Origin: Clostridium sp. E02
Lineage (GTDB): Bacteria > Bacillota > Clostridia > Lachnospirales > Lachnospiraceae
Length of the DNA: 64,000 nucleotides
Assembly (NCBI RefSeq): GCF_003833015.1
Contig: NZ_RJLQ01000004.1
Span: 124,001 to 188,000, forward strand
Reading direction: 5' to 3'
Shown: piece by piece, positions 46,027 through 55,312 of the stretch
How the letters are laid out: every line of letters begins with the position of its first letter
How positions within the stretch are numbered: the first letter of the stretch is position 1
The notes under the pieces: model-generated
Database searches by the model: none
Told to the model about the DNA's origin: nothing
The model's input: only the letters and a program-made list of their open reading frames with translations
Translations under genes and position numbers: made by a program

Positions 46027-46119
46027 TACAGCTATAAACTGTAATCAAAAATAGTACAGAATCAATGAGAAATTTGCTTATCGTATGAGCAGAACTTATA
46101 TTAGAAGGAGGTATTTCAT

Positions 46120-47424
46120 TTGGGATTTTCAATTGATGTGAGTGTACCTGTTTTAACCGTGTTTTTACAGGGAATCATTAGTTTCTTTTCCCCTTGTGTG
46201 TTACCACTCATCCCCCTTTATATCGGGTATCTGTCGGGTGGGACGGGAGAACGGGGAGAAGATGGACGGATTTATTATAAGCGTAGTAAGGTAATGCTTC
46301 ACACGATCTGCTTTGTAATAGGAATTAGCTTTACATTCTTTTTGCTTGGACTTGGTTTTTCTGCACTTGGTGGATTCTTTAATTCAAATCAGCTATTGTT
46401 TGCCAGAATCGGTGGAATATTGGTTATTTTGTTTGGGTTGTATCAATTGGGTTTTTTTGGAACCTCCTCATTTCTTACGAAGGAACGCAGACTAAATTTC
46501 TCTGATAAACTGGCAATGTCACCGTTTACTGCCTTGTTGATGGGATTTACGTTTAGCTTTGCATGGACACCGTGTGTGGGACCAGCGCTTGCAAGCGTTC
46601 TTATTATGGCAGCATCCGCCTCTACGAAAATGATGGGATTTTTACTCATTGGGGTGTACACACTTGGTTTTATTCTTCCATTTCTGGCGGTTGGATTCTT
46701 TACTACAACGGTTTTGGAATTCTTTAAGAAACATCGGAATGTAACAAAGAATGCAGTGAAACTTGGCGGAATATTAATGATATTCATGGGATTTTTAATG
46801 TTCACCGGTAAAATGAATGCCTTCACTGGTTATTTGTCCTCCATTTCGAATCCTACCGTAAATGAAACGAAAGACGAAGAGAAAGATGCAAAGAATGATC
46901 CAGTGGATCAAGAGGTAGTGGTTCCGGAATCCACAGCAGAAGTAGAAGGTAGTACGGAAGAGAAAAATCCAGATGAGCCATTGCCGGCAGTTGATTTTAC
47001 ACTTACGGATCAATTTGGAAAGACCCATACTCTCTCCGATTATAAAGGAAAGACAATTTTTCTAAACTTTTGGGCAACCTGGTGCCCACCTTGCCGGGCA
47101 GAGATGCCGGATATCCAGAAAGTATATGAAACGTATGATACGGATGGGGATGATGGTTTAATCGTACTAGGGATTGCAGCGCCTAATTATGGAAATGAAA
47201 AAGATGAACAAGGCATCAAAGACTTTTTGAAAGAAAACGAATATACGTATCCGGTTTTAATGGATACCGATGCAGCGTTATTTTCAGCATATGGAATTTA
47301 TTCCTATCCAACCACCTTTATGATTGATCGGGATGGGAATGTTTTTGGATATGCAAGCGGACAGCTTTCAGAGGATACTATGAAAAGTATTATTGAACAA
47401 ACGATGAAAGGAGAGAGAAACTGA
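46120..47424 (+). CDS. CcdA-like thiol transporter fused to a TlpA/ResA-type thioredoxin
   Basis: The 434-residue protein combines a CcdA/DsbD-type membrane domain (about 1-235, six helices, with FFSPCVLPLIPLY and FAWTPCVGPAL carrying the two transport cysteines) with an extracytoplasmic TlpA-like thioredoxin domain (about 290-434) whose active site is WCPPC. It should move electrons from cytoplasmic thioredoxin across the membrane to its own tethered domain, then to exported proteins. An acidic linker (about 245-290) joins the two. The start is TTG with GGAGG upstream. No cytochrome c genes are near, so a role in exported disulfide or sulfoxide repair is equally possible. Confidence 0.88.
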   Translation: MGFSIDVSVPVLTVFLQGIISFFSPCVLPLIPLYIGYLSGGTGERGEDGRIYYKRSKVMLHTICFVIGISFTFFLLGLGFSALGGFFNSNQLLFARIGGILVILFGLYQLGFFGTSSFLTKERRLNFSDKLAMSPFTALLMGFTFSFAWTPCVGPALASVLIMAASASTKMMGFLLIGVYTLGFILPFLAVGFFTTTVLEFFKKHRNVTKNAVKLGGILMIFMGFLMFTGKMNAFTGYLSSISNPTVNETKDEEKDAKNDPVDQEVVVPESTAEVEGSTEEKNPDEPLPAVDFTLTDQFGKTHTLSDYKGKTIFLNFWATWCPPCRAEMPDIQKVYETYDTDGDDGLIVLGIAAPNYGNEKDEQGIKDFLKENEYTYPVLMDTDAALFSAYGIYSYPTTFMIDRDGNVFGYASGQLSEDTMKSIIEQTMKGERN

Positions 47425-47428
47425 TCGT

Positions 47429-48919
47429 ATGAAAACATACAGGGCAAAAAGAGAACGGATCCGAAAAAGAAACAGAAGAATTGTTAGCGGAGTTATGCTG
47501 TTATCGGCCCTGTCAATCGTCTGGGTACTTGGTTCTCGGCTATTCGCCTCTCCGCCGTCCGATTTTTTAAAAGGGGCAACGGGAATGGAAGCGGAGGCAG
47601 GTGTCGAGGAAAATACGGAAAATAAGACGCTTGTCTCTGCAAAGATCGAACAGACAAATCTTACGGGGTTAACGATAAAAGAAGCAGAAGAGACCATTGA
47701 AGAGAGGTATCAGTGGGGGCTGGCAGTTAGCGATGGATCGGAAGTGGTGAGTCTTGATAACCTTTTGAGTGGGCAGTTAAAGGAGATTCAAACGCAGCTA
47801 ACGCAGACTCCCCCGGATCAGGTGCAAAAATATACAATTGATCGATTGGTTCTTAAAGAGCCGTTAAAAAAGCAGGTAGCTGAACTGGCAAAACGCTGGG
47901 ATCAGCCAGAAAAAAATTCCCAACTGGACTCATTTGATCCGGATACAGGCGTTTATCATTATACGAAAGAACAATATGGGCGAGTTCTTAATCAGGAAAA
48001 GCTAATCGCTCAGGTGATGAATGCGGTCAAAGAAGAAGATCTTCAACGTGAGATCTCAGCGGAATTTACAAAACTTCCGCCCAAACGAACGAAGACACAG
48101 GCGAAAGAACAATATCAAGTAATTGGTACCTTTTCCACGACGACGACGAACAACAAAAATAGAAACAAAAATATAAGCCTTGCCGTGGACGCAATGAATG
48201 GTCTTATAGTAAAACCAGGAGAAGAATTTTCGTTTAATCATGTTACGGGCAACCGGACCAAAGATAAGGGGTATCAGCCTGCGGGCGCCTACCGCAACGG
48301 AGTCTTAATTGAAGAGCCTGGGGGTGGGGTATGTCAGGTCTCCACTACGTTATATCATGCAGTCATTGAAGGTGGATTTAAAACGACGGAGCGCAATTCC
48401 CATAGCTTTGCTCCATCTTATGTAAAAAAAGGACAAGATGCCATGGTGAGTTTTGATGGATATGCAGGCCCGGATCTTAAATTTATCAATACCAGCCAGG
48501 ATAATATCGTCGTAAGAGCGGCATTGAAAGGAAATAAACTGAACCTCTCGCTTGTAGGCATCCCTCTATTGGATCAGGGCCAGAAGGTGGAGATTGTTTC
48601 AAAAAAAGTAAGAGATGCAGATCCACTGCCTCCTGTTTACGAAGAAAATCCTGCCCTTTTATATGGAACAGAAAAAGTGATTCATAAAGGATCAACAGGA
48701 AGTGTGTATAAAAGTTACCGCATCACCAGAAAGGGAGATACCATCATAAAGGAAGAACCCCTTCATAATAGTAGTTACAAAGGAAAACCTGCCATAATCC
48801 AGAGAAATACCACAGTAATGCCAGAAGAAACAGTCCCTGAAACAGTTCCTGAAACTGAATCAGAGACAGAAACAGAAACAGAGACTACAGAGGCAGAGCA
48901 GATCGGGCCAGGGATATAA
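47429..48919 (+). CDS. VanW-family exported protein
   Basis: The 496-residue protein has one N-terminal membrane segment (about 22-43), an extracellular region with a peptidoglycan-binding-like domain (about 70-220), the VanW domain (about 250-400, with GNRTKDKGYQPAGAY and GGGVCQVSTTLYHA) and a G5-like segment near 400-450. It ends in a low-complexity glutamate/threonine tail (repeated ETE). VanW proteins accompany some vancomycin-resistance clusters but are widespread in Firmicutes with no settled activity; a cell-wall role is inferred. It lies four bases after the CcdA-TlpA gene and is probably co-transcribed. Confidence 0.88.
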   Translation: MKTYRAKRERIRKRNRRIVSGVMLLSALSIVWVLGSRLFASPPSDFLKGATGMEAEAGVEENTENKTLVSAKIEQTNLTGLTIKEAEETIEERYQWGLAVSDGSEVVSLDNLLSGQLKEIQTQLTQTPPDQVQKYTIDRLVLKEPLKKQVAELAKRWDQPEKNSQLDSFDPDTGVYHYTKEQYGRVLNQEKLIAQVMNAVKEEDLQREISAEFTKLPPKRTKTQAKEQYQVIGTFSTTTTNNKNRNKNISLAVDAMNGLIVKPGEEFSFNHVTGNRTKDKGYQPAGAYRNGVLIEEPGGGVCQVSTTLYHAVIEGGFKTTERNSHSFAPSYVKKGQDAMVSFDGYAGPDLKFINTSQDNIVVRAALKGNKLNLSLVGIPLLDQGQKVEIVSKKVRDADPLPPVYEENPALLYGTEKVIHKGSTGSVYKSYRITRKGDTIIKEEPLHNSSYKGKPAIIQRNTTVMPEETVPETVPETESETETETETTEAEQIGPGI

Positions 48920-48952
48920 CTCCTTGATTTTTTCATTTGGGATATTAAAAAA

Positions 48953-48988
48953 AGAAAGGGATCAGCGTTTATTTGCTGATTCCTTTCT
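48953..48988. terminator. Terminator between vanW and the DJ-1/PfpI gene
   Basis: A 14-base stem with one G-U pair (48953-48966 and 48975-48988) is flanked by A-rich and CTTTT sequence and serves two convergent genes. Confidence 0.75.
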
Positions 48989-49022
48989 GCTTTTCGCTCG
49001 CCATGAATACTAGCTTCTTTAT

Positions 49023-49601
49023 TTATTCTTTAAAATATCCAACCTTAAAGTTATGATACCAACTCTCTAATTTTTCCTTTGGCATGATAGAAAGACGATT
49101 CAAGATTGCCTTTGCAAACTCCACTGCCGATGTTCCATTGGCAGTAATAAAATGTTCCGTTGAGACCACCTGTTTTTCTACAAAATGATTGCGTCCTTTG
49201 TAATTAGGAGCAAATTCCTCTAAATAGTCTAAGGAATTCCCGGTATGACTGATATGATCCAGATACCCGTTATTGGCTAAAAATGTGGAGGCATCGCAGA
49301 TAGCGGCAATTGGGATGTTTTGGTTGATACAGGTGTCTACTGTTTCTTTTATGGAGTCATTCTCCCCCAGTAACCAGGCAGTGCCTCCAATTAACAAAAG
49401 CATTGTAAACCGTGAAGGGAGTTCTTTAATGGAATAATCTGGAATTACTCTAAATCCACCCAACGATGTTACGGGATTTTTGCTCAGGGCTACTGTTTTC
49501 ACGACATATCCAGTGGTTGGCTTGTTTAATTCCGAACAAAGGTAGGATCCCTCCCAATCAGCATAACCATTTGATAGAAAGACTAAAATTTCTTGTTTCA
49601 T
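49023..49601 (-). CDS. DJ-1/PfpI-family protein
   Basis: The 192-residue protein has the DJ-1/PfpI fold. The nucleophile elbow is AAICDAS with Cys near residue 100, and the following TFLANNGYLDHISHTGN matches family members annotated as glutamine-amidotransferase-like or YdeA/ThiJ-type. Possible roles are protein or metabolite deglycase, chaperone or amidase; sequence does not decide. AAGGAG eight bases ahead fixes the start at 49601; the frame runs open to 49772 without a ribosome site. Confidence 0.82.
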   Translation of the reverse strand: MKQEILVFLSNGYADWEGSYLCSELNKPTTGYVVKTVALSKNPVTSLGGFRVIPDYSIKELPSRFTMLLLIGGTAWLLGENDSIKETVDTCINQNIPIAAICDASTFLANNGYLDHISHTGNSLDYLEEFAPNYKGRNHFVEKQVVSTEHFITANGTSAVEFAKAILNRLSIMPKEKLESWYHNFKVGYFKE

Positions 49602-49905
49602 CGCAGTTCTCCTTATTCTAGTTTTTCGTATTATATCATAAAATTCGGAAAAATGTAGGTCATATTTTACTTCGTTGTTTGAACTAAAACCCTGTGGAAC
49701 AAATACATGAATGGATTTTAGGAGATATAAGACATAGAAATCTATAATTTTCAATATATCTTTCTTAGCCACATCATGTTATAATTTGTTTTGCGTTAAT
49801 CTTTATACTTGAAATACTTTCATGGAGATGCAGATAAAATGTTTTGTTTGTGTCAATAATATTAGATAGAGATAAATGTACCAATACAGATAAAAAGGAG
49901 ATAGT
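49602..49905. other. 304-base divergent region before the DEAD-box helicase gene
   Basis: A+T-rich sequence separates the divergent DJ-1 and helicase genes. A TATAAT-like element on the minus strand near 49633-49638 could serve the DJ-1 gene. The long leader before the helicase (about 100-150 bases, with no defined structure) is of the kind often involved in cold regulation of such helicases, but I see no conserved motif. Confidence 0.4.
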
Positions 49906-51282
49906 ATGCAATTTAAGGAACTATATATTAGAAACGATATTCTAAAGGCATTGGAACGGGAAAACTATGAAAATCCCACACCGATACAGGAAAAGGCAAT
50001 CCCTATCATACTAAGTGGTAAGGATTTACTTGGCTGTGCACAGACGGGAACGGGAAAAACGGCTGCATTTGCAATCCCAACCATTCAGCTGCTCAGTGAG
50101 GAGAACCTGTCTCCTCGGGGAACGCACCCGATCCGTGCCTTGATTGTAACACCAACAAGAGAATTGGCTATGCAAATTTACGATAGCTTTAATACGTATG
50201 GTAAATTCACTGATTTAAATTGCTGCGTGGTCTTTGGAGGAGTGTCTCAAAAGCCACAGGAAGATAAACTGAAACAGAATGTAGACATACTGGTGGCGAC
50301 TCCAGGAAGACTCCTTGCTTTGATTGATCAAAAGATTATCAATATCGAACACATAAAAATGTTTATTTTAGATGAAGCAGACCGCATGCTGGATATGGGA
50401 TTCATTAAGGATGTTAAAAAGATCATTTCCAAGACACCGGCAAAAAAGCAAACACTACTTTTCTCGGCGACTATGCCTTCTGAAATCGAGAAACTGGCGG
50501 GTACACTTCTAAAGAATCCTTTGAAAATAGAAATCACCCCCGTCTCATCAACCGTAGATTCCATTGAACAACGCCTATATTATGTTGATAAAAGTAACAA
50601 AAAGGATTTGCTCCTTCATATTCTTGAAGACAAACAAATCGTTTCAGCCCTGGTATTTACACGAACCAAACATGGGGCAGATCGCATTATTCGGCAGCTT
50701 TCAAAGCATCATGTAGTCGCACAGGCAATCCATGGGGATAAATCACAAGGAGCCCGCCAGAGTGCCCTTAAAAATTTCAAAAACAAAACCTTGCGGATAT
50801 TGATTGCAACCGATATTGCGGCAAGAGGAATTGACATAGATGAACTATCCCATGTTATTAATTTTGATCTTCCAGATATGCCTGAGACGTATGTACACCG
50901 AATTGGACGTACTGGCAGGGCTGGACTTGGCGGTACCGCAATTTCCTTCTGTGATTTTGATGAGAAAAAGCAGCTGGCAGATATTGAAAAATTAATCGGG
51001 AAGAAATTAACAGAAGTAGAAGATCATCCATACCCTTTAAAAAACAACTTTCCGGCAGTTAAAACGACTCAGCCTAGAGAGAAGAACGCAAGAGAAACGA
51101 GATCTCAAAGCAAACCCTCAAAGACTGGTTCTTTCGGTAAGGGACGCGCAAAGAGTGAGTCATCAAGAACGGGTTCCGCAGGGGATGCAACAGCAAAGAA
51201 AAAGGTTCGTATGGCAGCAGATGGAACATTGAAGGAAAAAAAGAATTATAATAGACCATTAAAGAAAACAAATAAGTGGTAG
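49906..51282 (+). CDS. DEAD-box RNA helicase, RhlE-like
   Basis: The 458-residue ATP-dependent RNA helicase shows all core motifs in order: Q motif (NPTPIQEKAI), motif I AQTGTGKT, PTRELA, TPGR, DEAD (LDEADRM), SAT (FSATMP), then ATDIAARGID and HRIGRTGR. A basic, low-complexity C-terminal tail (about 375-458, rich in Lys, Arg and Ser) probably binds RNA. It resembles RhlE-group helicases used in ribosome assembly or RNA turnover. AAAGGAG precedes the ATG. A small basic protein follows 46 bases downstream. Confidence 0.95.
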   Translation: MQFKELYIRNDILKALERENYENPTPIQEKAIPIILSGKDLLGCAQTGTGKTAAFAIPTIQLLSEENLSPRGTHPIRALIVTPTRELAMQIYDSFNTYGKFTDLNCCVVFGGVSQKPQEDKLKQNVDILVATPGRLLALIDQKIINIEHIKMFILDEADRMLDMGFIKDVKKIISKTPAKKQTLLFSATMPSEIEKLAGTLLKNPLKIEITPVSSTVDSIEQRLYYVDKSNKKDLLLHILEDKQIVSALVFTRTKHGADRIIRQLSKHHVVAQAIHGDKSQGARQSALKNFKNKTLRILIATDIAARGIDIDELSHVINFDLPDMPETYVHRIGRTGRAGLGGTAISFCDFDEKKQLADIEKLIGKKLTEVEDHPYPLKNNFPAVKTTQPREKNARETRSQSKPSKTGSFGKGRAKSESSRTGSAGDATAKKKVRMAADGTLKEKKNYNRPLKKTNKW

Positions 51283-51328
51283 TTAGATAGGCAAAAATTA
51301 AAGATCAATTGGAAAGGAAGAATATAAT

Positions 51329-51490
51329 ATGTCAATGAAAGATATGGAAAAATTGAAACAACTTTTAGACGAGAAAAAGAACAAGGGTAAATTCTTACAA
51401 GAAGAAAAAAAGGTAGGCTCTGGAGAAGTTGAAAAGAGGAACAAGAATATAGGACTTGGATATACCAGAACCAAAAAAATATCACAGTAG
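51329..51490 (+). CDS. Small basic/charged protein downstream of the helicase
   Basis: A 53-residue reading frame starts at ATG 51329 after GGAAAGGAAG and ends at TAG 51488. The product is very rich in lysine and glutamate, with a helical first half (MEKLKQLLDEKKNKGKF) and a glycine-containing tail (GLGYTRTKK). It is on the helicase strand, close behind it, and could be an RNA-associated partner. I do not recognise a family, and the evidence is the ribosome site, codon pattern and position. Confidence 0.5.
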   Translation: MSMKDMEKLKQLLDEKKNKGKFLQEEKKVGSGEVEKRNKNIGLGYTRTKKISQ

Positions 51491-51739
51491 GAACGAACCC
51501 TGCTTTGTAGCTGGGATACCGAAAGTTGTCACTGGTGAGTGCTTTAAAAAATAACGTCTAGCTGAACTTGAATGATTGAGGGAAGCGTATGGAGGTTGTT
51601 TTTTGAGGCATTTTTTTATGTATGATCCTGTTTTTAGAGCTTGCAGTTATAAGTTTTTCGCTTTATGTTTAACTTTTTCTTTAATTGTCCACAATAAAAA
51701 TAATAGTAATCCTAGATCAAGTGGAAAGGAGGGGGAGGT

Positions 51740-51967
51740 GTGAACAGAAGTTACCACGTTTACGCCCTGTCAGACCGGTTGAAAGCCAGTAAAATTGAAC
51801 ATGAAATAGCTTTGGTCGATGGGGTAAAGAAAATTAAAATTACAGAAGATTTAAAAGAGATGAAGTTAGACCTAGACAACGGTAAAACTACGGCTGCCAT
51901 GGAGCGAGTGGTAAATATCTGCAACCGCATATCCTACGGCTGCGAAGTGCATTATAAGTTTACCTAG
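51740..51967 (+). CDS. Small protein of unknown function, HMA-like length
   Basis: The 75-residue product starts with GTG 51740, supported by AAAGGAGGGGG. The predicted pattern beta-alpha-beta-beta-alpha-beta (VKKIKITEDLKEMKLDLDNGKT, then AMERVVNICNRISYGCEVHYKF) is reminiscent of the ferredoxin-like heavy-metal-associated domain, but the CxxC metal motif is absent. I cannot assign a function. A terminator follows directly. The 249 bases upstream hold no gene I can support. Confidence 0.6.
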   Translation: MNRSYHVYALSDRLKASKIEHEIALVDGVKKIKITEDLKEMKLDLDNGKTTAAMERVVNICNRISYGCEVHYKFT

Positions 51968-51975
51968 ACAAAAGA

Positions 51976-52016
51976 AAAACAGGAGGGCGATTGCATTATG
52001 TATGTCCTCCTGTTTT
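51976..52016. terminator. Terminator between the small protein and bacteriohemerythrin
   Basis: An 11-base perfect stem (51976-51986 with 52006-52016), starting with an A-run and ending in TTTT, lies between convergent genes. Confidence 0.82.
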
Positions 52017-52018
52017 AT

Positions 52019-52414
52019 CTAGTGGGTTTTGGCGTATTCGCCTATTTTTTTGTCCATGTTTGAAATATGCTTTGTCAGCCATTCCAGTACCATCTGATTC
52101 GCGTTTAAAATCACCAGTAAATTCCCGCCGGAAGTACTGTAATCGTTACGAAGTTTGGTTAATTGAGATATGAATGCGGTATGTGCTTTTCTCTGTTCTT
52201 CAAAAGCTGGGTAGTGGATGCTTTGCATATATTTTTCTTCATCTGCAAAATGCTTTTTAGTGTAATCATCCAAAAAATTAAGAAGCTCTCCTACATATTC
52301 CTTTGCTTGATTGTTTTTACCTGCTTCAAAAAGAGCTTCGGCTTTTTGAAACCACATCTTGTGTTGATCGTCAATCATTGTAATTCCCACGGATAAATTG
52401 GGTGTCCACGGCAT
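52019..52414 (-). CDS. Bacteriohemerythrin
   Basis: The 131-residue four-helix protein binds O2 at a di-iron centre. All expected ligands can be seen: His in DDQHKMW, His and Glu in KKHFADEEKYM, His in QRKAHTAF, and His and Asp in LTKHISNMDKKIG. AGGAGG fixes the start at 52414. In strict anaerobes such proteins are thought to sense or scavenge oxygen or store iron. It is a single gene. Confidence 0.93.
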   Translation of the reverse strand: MPWTPNLSVGITMIDDQHKMWFQKAEALFEAGKNNQAKEYVGELLNFLDDYTKKHFADEEKYMQSIHYPAFEEQRKAHTAFISQLTKLRNDYSTSGGNLLVILNANQMVLEWLTKHISNMDKKIGEYAKTH

Positions 52415-52572
52415 AATGATTCCTCCTATTGGTACGAATTTTGATATACTTATTATATAACAAATAGATAGAAAAATCAAACAAAACAGGAGATTCTTGT
52501 ATAGAGTTAAATTGACGTTCTTCTTTCCCAATGTTATAATTTTTATCTAGTAAAGAATAAGGGAGAAAATGT

Positions 52573-53370
52573 ATGGATGCAAATGGAGTCCGTTTGAATA
52601 AATATTTAAGTGAAGCAGGAGTTTGTTCCCGTCGAGAGGCAGATCGACTTGTCGAAACGGGGAAAGTAAAAGTGAATGGACAACCTGCAGTACCTGGACA
52701 AAAGATATTACCAGGTCAATCCGTTGCCGTAAAGGGAAAGACCGTTGCTGTAACTGGGAAAAAGAAAGACCATAAGGCAGAACCTGTCCTTTTGGCAGTC
52801 CATAAGCCCCGTGGGATCGTTTGTACCGCGTCGGATAAGGACAGGGCACCGAATATCGTAGATATGGTTCATTACCCGGTAAGGATCTATCCGGTCGGCC
52901 GGTTGGACAAGGAGTCAGAGGGACTGATCCTTATGACCAATCAAGGGGACCTGGTGAATAAACTGATGCGCAGCAGCAATGCCCATGAAAAGGAATATCT
53001 GGTGAAAGTAAATCGTCCTGTTACCGATGATTTCATCAGAAAGATGAGAAAGGGGGTATTATTGCCTGAATTAGACGTTACTACGAAACCTTGCTTTGCA
53101 GCAAAAACTGGAGAGAAGGCATTTCGGATCGTTTTAACTCAGGGATTAAACCGCCAGATCCGTCGAATGTGTACCCAGTTGGGATTTGAAGTACGCATGT
53201 TAAAGCGAATGCGTATCATGAACGTTGAACTTGGGGATTTAAAGTCAGGAACATTCCGAGAATTATCAAAGAAAGAATACCATCAGATGAAAGAAGCCAT
53301 AAAAGAATCAAGCAGCCGATCTTATATGGAACAAAAAAAGGAGAAATCGGATGGACGGAAATTTAAGTAG
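52573..53370 (+). CDS. rRNA pseudouridine synthase, RluF/RluB type
   Basis: The 265-residue protein has an N-terminal S4 RNA-binding domain (RLNKYLSEAGVCSRREADRL) and a RsuA/RluB/RluF catalytic domain with the active-site aspartate in VGRLDKESEGLIL. The pattern HKPRGIVCTASDKDRAPNIV and the C-terminal basic tail suggest an RluF-like enzyme acting on 23S rRNA; the exact uridine cannot be told. GGGAGAA precedes the ATG. Its last 20 bases overlap ligA. Confidence 0.88.
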   Translation: MDANGVRLNKYLSEAGVCSRREADRLVETGKVKVNGQPAVPGQKILPGQSVAVKGKTVAVTGKKKDHKAEPVLLAVHKPRGIVCTASDKDRAPNIVDMVHYPVRIYPVGRLDKESEGLILMTNQGDLVNKLMRSSNAHEKEYLVKVNRPVTDDFIRKMRKGVLLPELDVTTKPCFAAKTGEKAFRIVLTQGLNRQIRRMCTQLGFEVRMLKRMRIMNVELGDLKSGTFRELSKKEYHQMKEAIKESSSRSYMEQKKEKSDGRKFK

Positions 53371-55309
53371 AATGAAGGAATTAATTGCGATACTAAATCA
53401 AGCCGGAAAAGCATATTATCAGGAAAACCGGGAGATTATGAGCAATTATGAATACGATAAATTATACGATGAATTAAGTGCTCTGGAAGAAGAGACAAAA
53501 ACGGTACTTTCCATAAGTCCCACACAGCAAGTAGGTTACCAAGTTCTTGGGGAACTACCAAAAGAAGCCCATGAAAGTCCAATGCTTTCACTTGACAAGA
53601 CAAAGAGTGCGGAGGAGCTTGCGCAATGGTTGGGAAAGAATAGGGGGGTCCTTTCCTGGAAATTGGACGGATTGACCGTGGTTCTTACTTATCGAGATGG
53701 GACCTTAATGAAAGCAGTTACTCGTGGGAGTGGTGAGATCGGAGAGGTAATTACAAACAACGCCAGAGTCTTTTCCAATGTTCCCCTTACAATTCCTTTT
53801 CGGGGAGAGCTGATCTTAAGAGGGGAAGCTATCATTAAATATTCTGACTTTCGTTTGATTAATCAGCAGATCGAAGATGTGGATGCCAAGTATAAAAACC
53901 CTAGGAATCTTTGTAGTGGTTCGGTGCGGCAGTTAAACAACCAGATCACAGCCAGCCGGAACGTGAATTTTGAGGCATTTTCACTGGTGTCAGCAGCAGG
54001 GGTGGATTTTCAAAATTCCAGAATCAGGCAGTTTGAATGGTTAAAAAAACAGGGATTTGATGTGGTAGAATATAAAGAAGTCACCAAAGAGACGTTACCA
54101 GAGGCAGTAGAAGGGTTCGCAGCCTCTATATCGGATCAAGATATTCCCTCGGATGGTCTGGTTTTGATGTTCGATGATATTGCTTATGGGGAATCTTTGG
54201 GACGAACCGCCAAATTTCCACGGAATGCCATAGCCTATAAGTGGGCGGATGAGATTCGGGAAACAACTTTGACTGAAATAAAATGGAGTCCTTCCAGAAC
54301 TGGGCTTATCAATCCTGTGGCGATGTTTGAACCAGTAGAACTAGAGGGAACGACAGTTAGCCGGGCGAGTGTTCACAATCTAAGTATTATGGAGGCTCTG
54401 GAGCTTGGAGAAGGGGATTTGATTACAGTCTATAAGGCAAATATGATAATTCCTCAGATCGCAGACAATCTAACGCGAACCGGGACTATAAAAATTCCTG
54501 GCAATTGTCCCGTTTGTGATGGGAAAACAGAAATCCGGAGAATGAATGATGTAAAAAGTTTGTATTGCACCAATCTGGATTGTCAGGCAAAACAAGTGAA
54601 AAGTTTTGCTCATTTTGTCAGCCGGGATGCGTTAAATATAGATGGGTTATCGGAAGCAACTTTGGAAAAATTTATTTTAGGCGGTTTAATTCGGGAATTA
54701 GCGGATATTTTTCATTTGGCTGACCATGAAGAAACGATTACTCAGATGGAGGGATTTGGAAAAAAATCCTATGATAATCTGATTCAAGCGGTGAAAACGG
54801 CATCCCATACATCCCTTCCCAGACTGATCTATGGTCTGGGAATTGCCGGGATTGGATTGGCAAATGCAAAGATGCTATGCCGGGAATTTCAGTATGATTT
54901 TGAGAAACTGCGCCATGCAGAGGAAGAGGAACTCATTGCTGTTTCTGGCATTGGGAAGGTGCTTGCAGAAGCGTGGATTTCGTATTTTCAAGAAGACAAA
55001 AACAATCAGATGGTTGACCGCGTGAGGAAGGAAATTACCATAGAGCGGGAGACAAAGAATGAGGAAACGAAGAAACTGAATGGTATGACATTTGTGATCA
55101 CCGGATCGGTTACTCACTATGAAAACCGGAAGGCATTGCAGGAAGTGATTGAAACAAACGGCGGAAAAGCGGTGGGTTCGGTTACTTCGAAAACAACTTA
55201 TTTAATCAACAATGACACCACGTCCAATTCGTCGAAGAATAAGAAGGCAAAGGAACTTGGGGTACCTATTATTTCGGAGGACGATTTTATTCAAATACTG
55301 GAGGAGTAG
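53351..55309 (+). CDS. ligA: NAD+-dependent DNA ligase LigA
   Basis: The 652-residue ligase seals nicks in DNA with NAD+ as cofactor. The order of domains is complete: Ia (YYQENREIMSNYEYDKLYDEL), the adenylation domain with the active lysine in WKLDG, the OB domain, a four-cysteine zinc finger (CPVCDGKTE ... CTNLDCQAK), helix-hairpin-helix repeats and a C-terminal BRCT domain (GMTFVITGSV ... SKTTYLI). It is somewhat shorter than the usual 660-670 residues and more diverged around the adenylation motif, so a second ligA may exist elsewhere in the genome; that cannot be checked here. It is coupled to the rlu gene and metA. Confidence 0.93.
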   Translation: MDGNLSRMKELIAILNQAGKAYYQENREIMSNYEYDKLYDELSALEEETKTVLSISPTQQVGYQVLGELPKEAHESPMLSLDKTKSAEELAQWLGKNRGVLSWKLDGLTVVLTYRDGTLMKAVTRGSGEIGEVITNNARVFSNVPLTIPFRGELILRGEAIIKYSDFRLINQQIEDVDAKYKNPRNLCSGSVRQLNNQITASRNVNFEAFSLVSAAGVDFQNSRIRQFEWLKKQGFDVVEYKEVTKETLPEAVEGFAASISDQDIPSDGLVLMFDDIAYGESLGRTAKFPRNAIAYKWADEIRETTLTEIKWSPSRTGLINPVAMFEPVELEGTTVSRASVHNLSIMEALELGEGDLITVYKANMIIPQIADNLTRTGTIKIPGNCPVCDGKTEIRRMNDVKSLYCTNLDCQAKQVKSFAHFVSRDALNIDGLSEATLEKFILGGLIRELADIFHLADHEETITQMEGFGKKSYDNLIQAVKTASHTSLPRLIYGLGIAGIGLANAKMLCREFQYDFEKLRHAEEEELIAVSGIGKVLAEAWISYFQEDKNNQMVDRVRKEITIERETKNEETKKLNGMTFVITGSVTHYENRKALQEVIETNGGKAVGSVTSKTTYLINNDTTSNSSKNKKAKELGVPIISEDDFIQILEE

Positions 55310-55312
55310 ATT

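Larger units (their letters stand above)
45791..46119. other. 329-base divergent region between icd and the CcdA fusion gene
   Basis: The region holds the icd ribosome site and promoter (minus strand), the ccdA-fusion promoter (plus strand), and A+T-rich sequence between them. A short inverted pair around TAGTTACAGC and CTGTAA near 46023-46045 follows the plus-strand promoter. I see no RNA gene. Confidence 0.5.
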
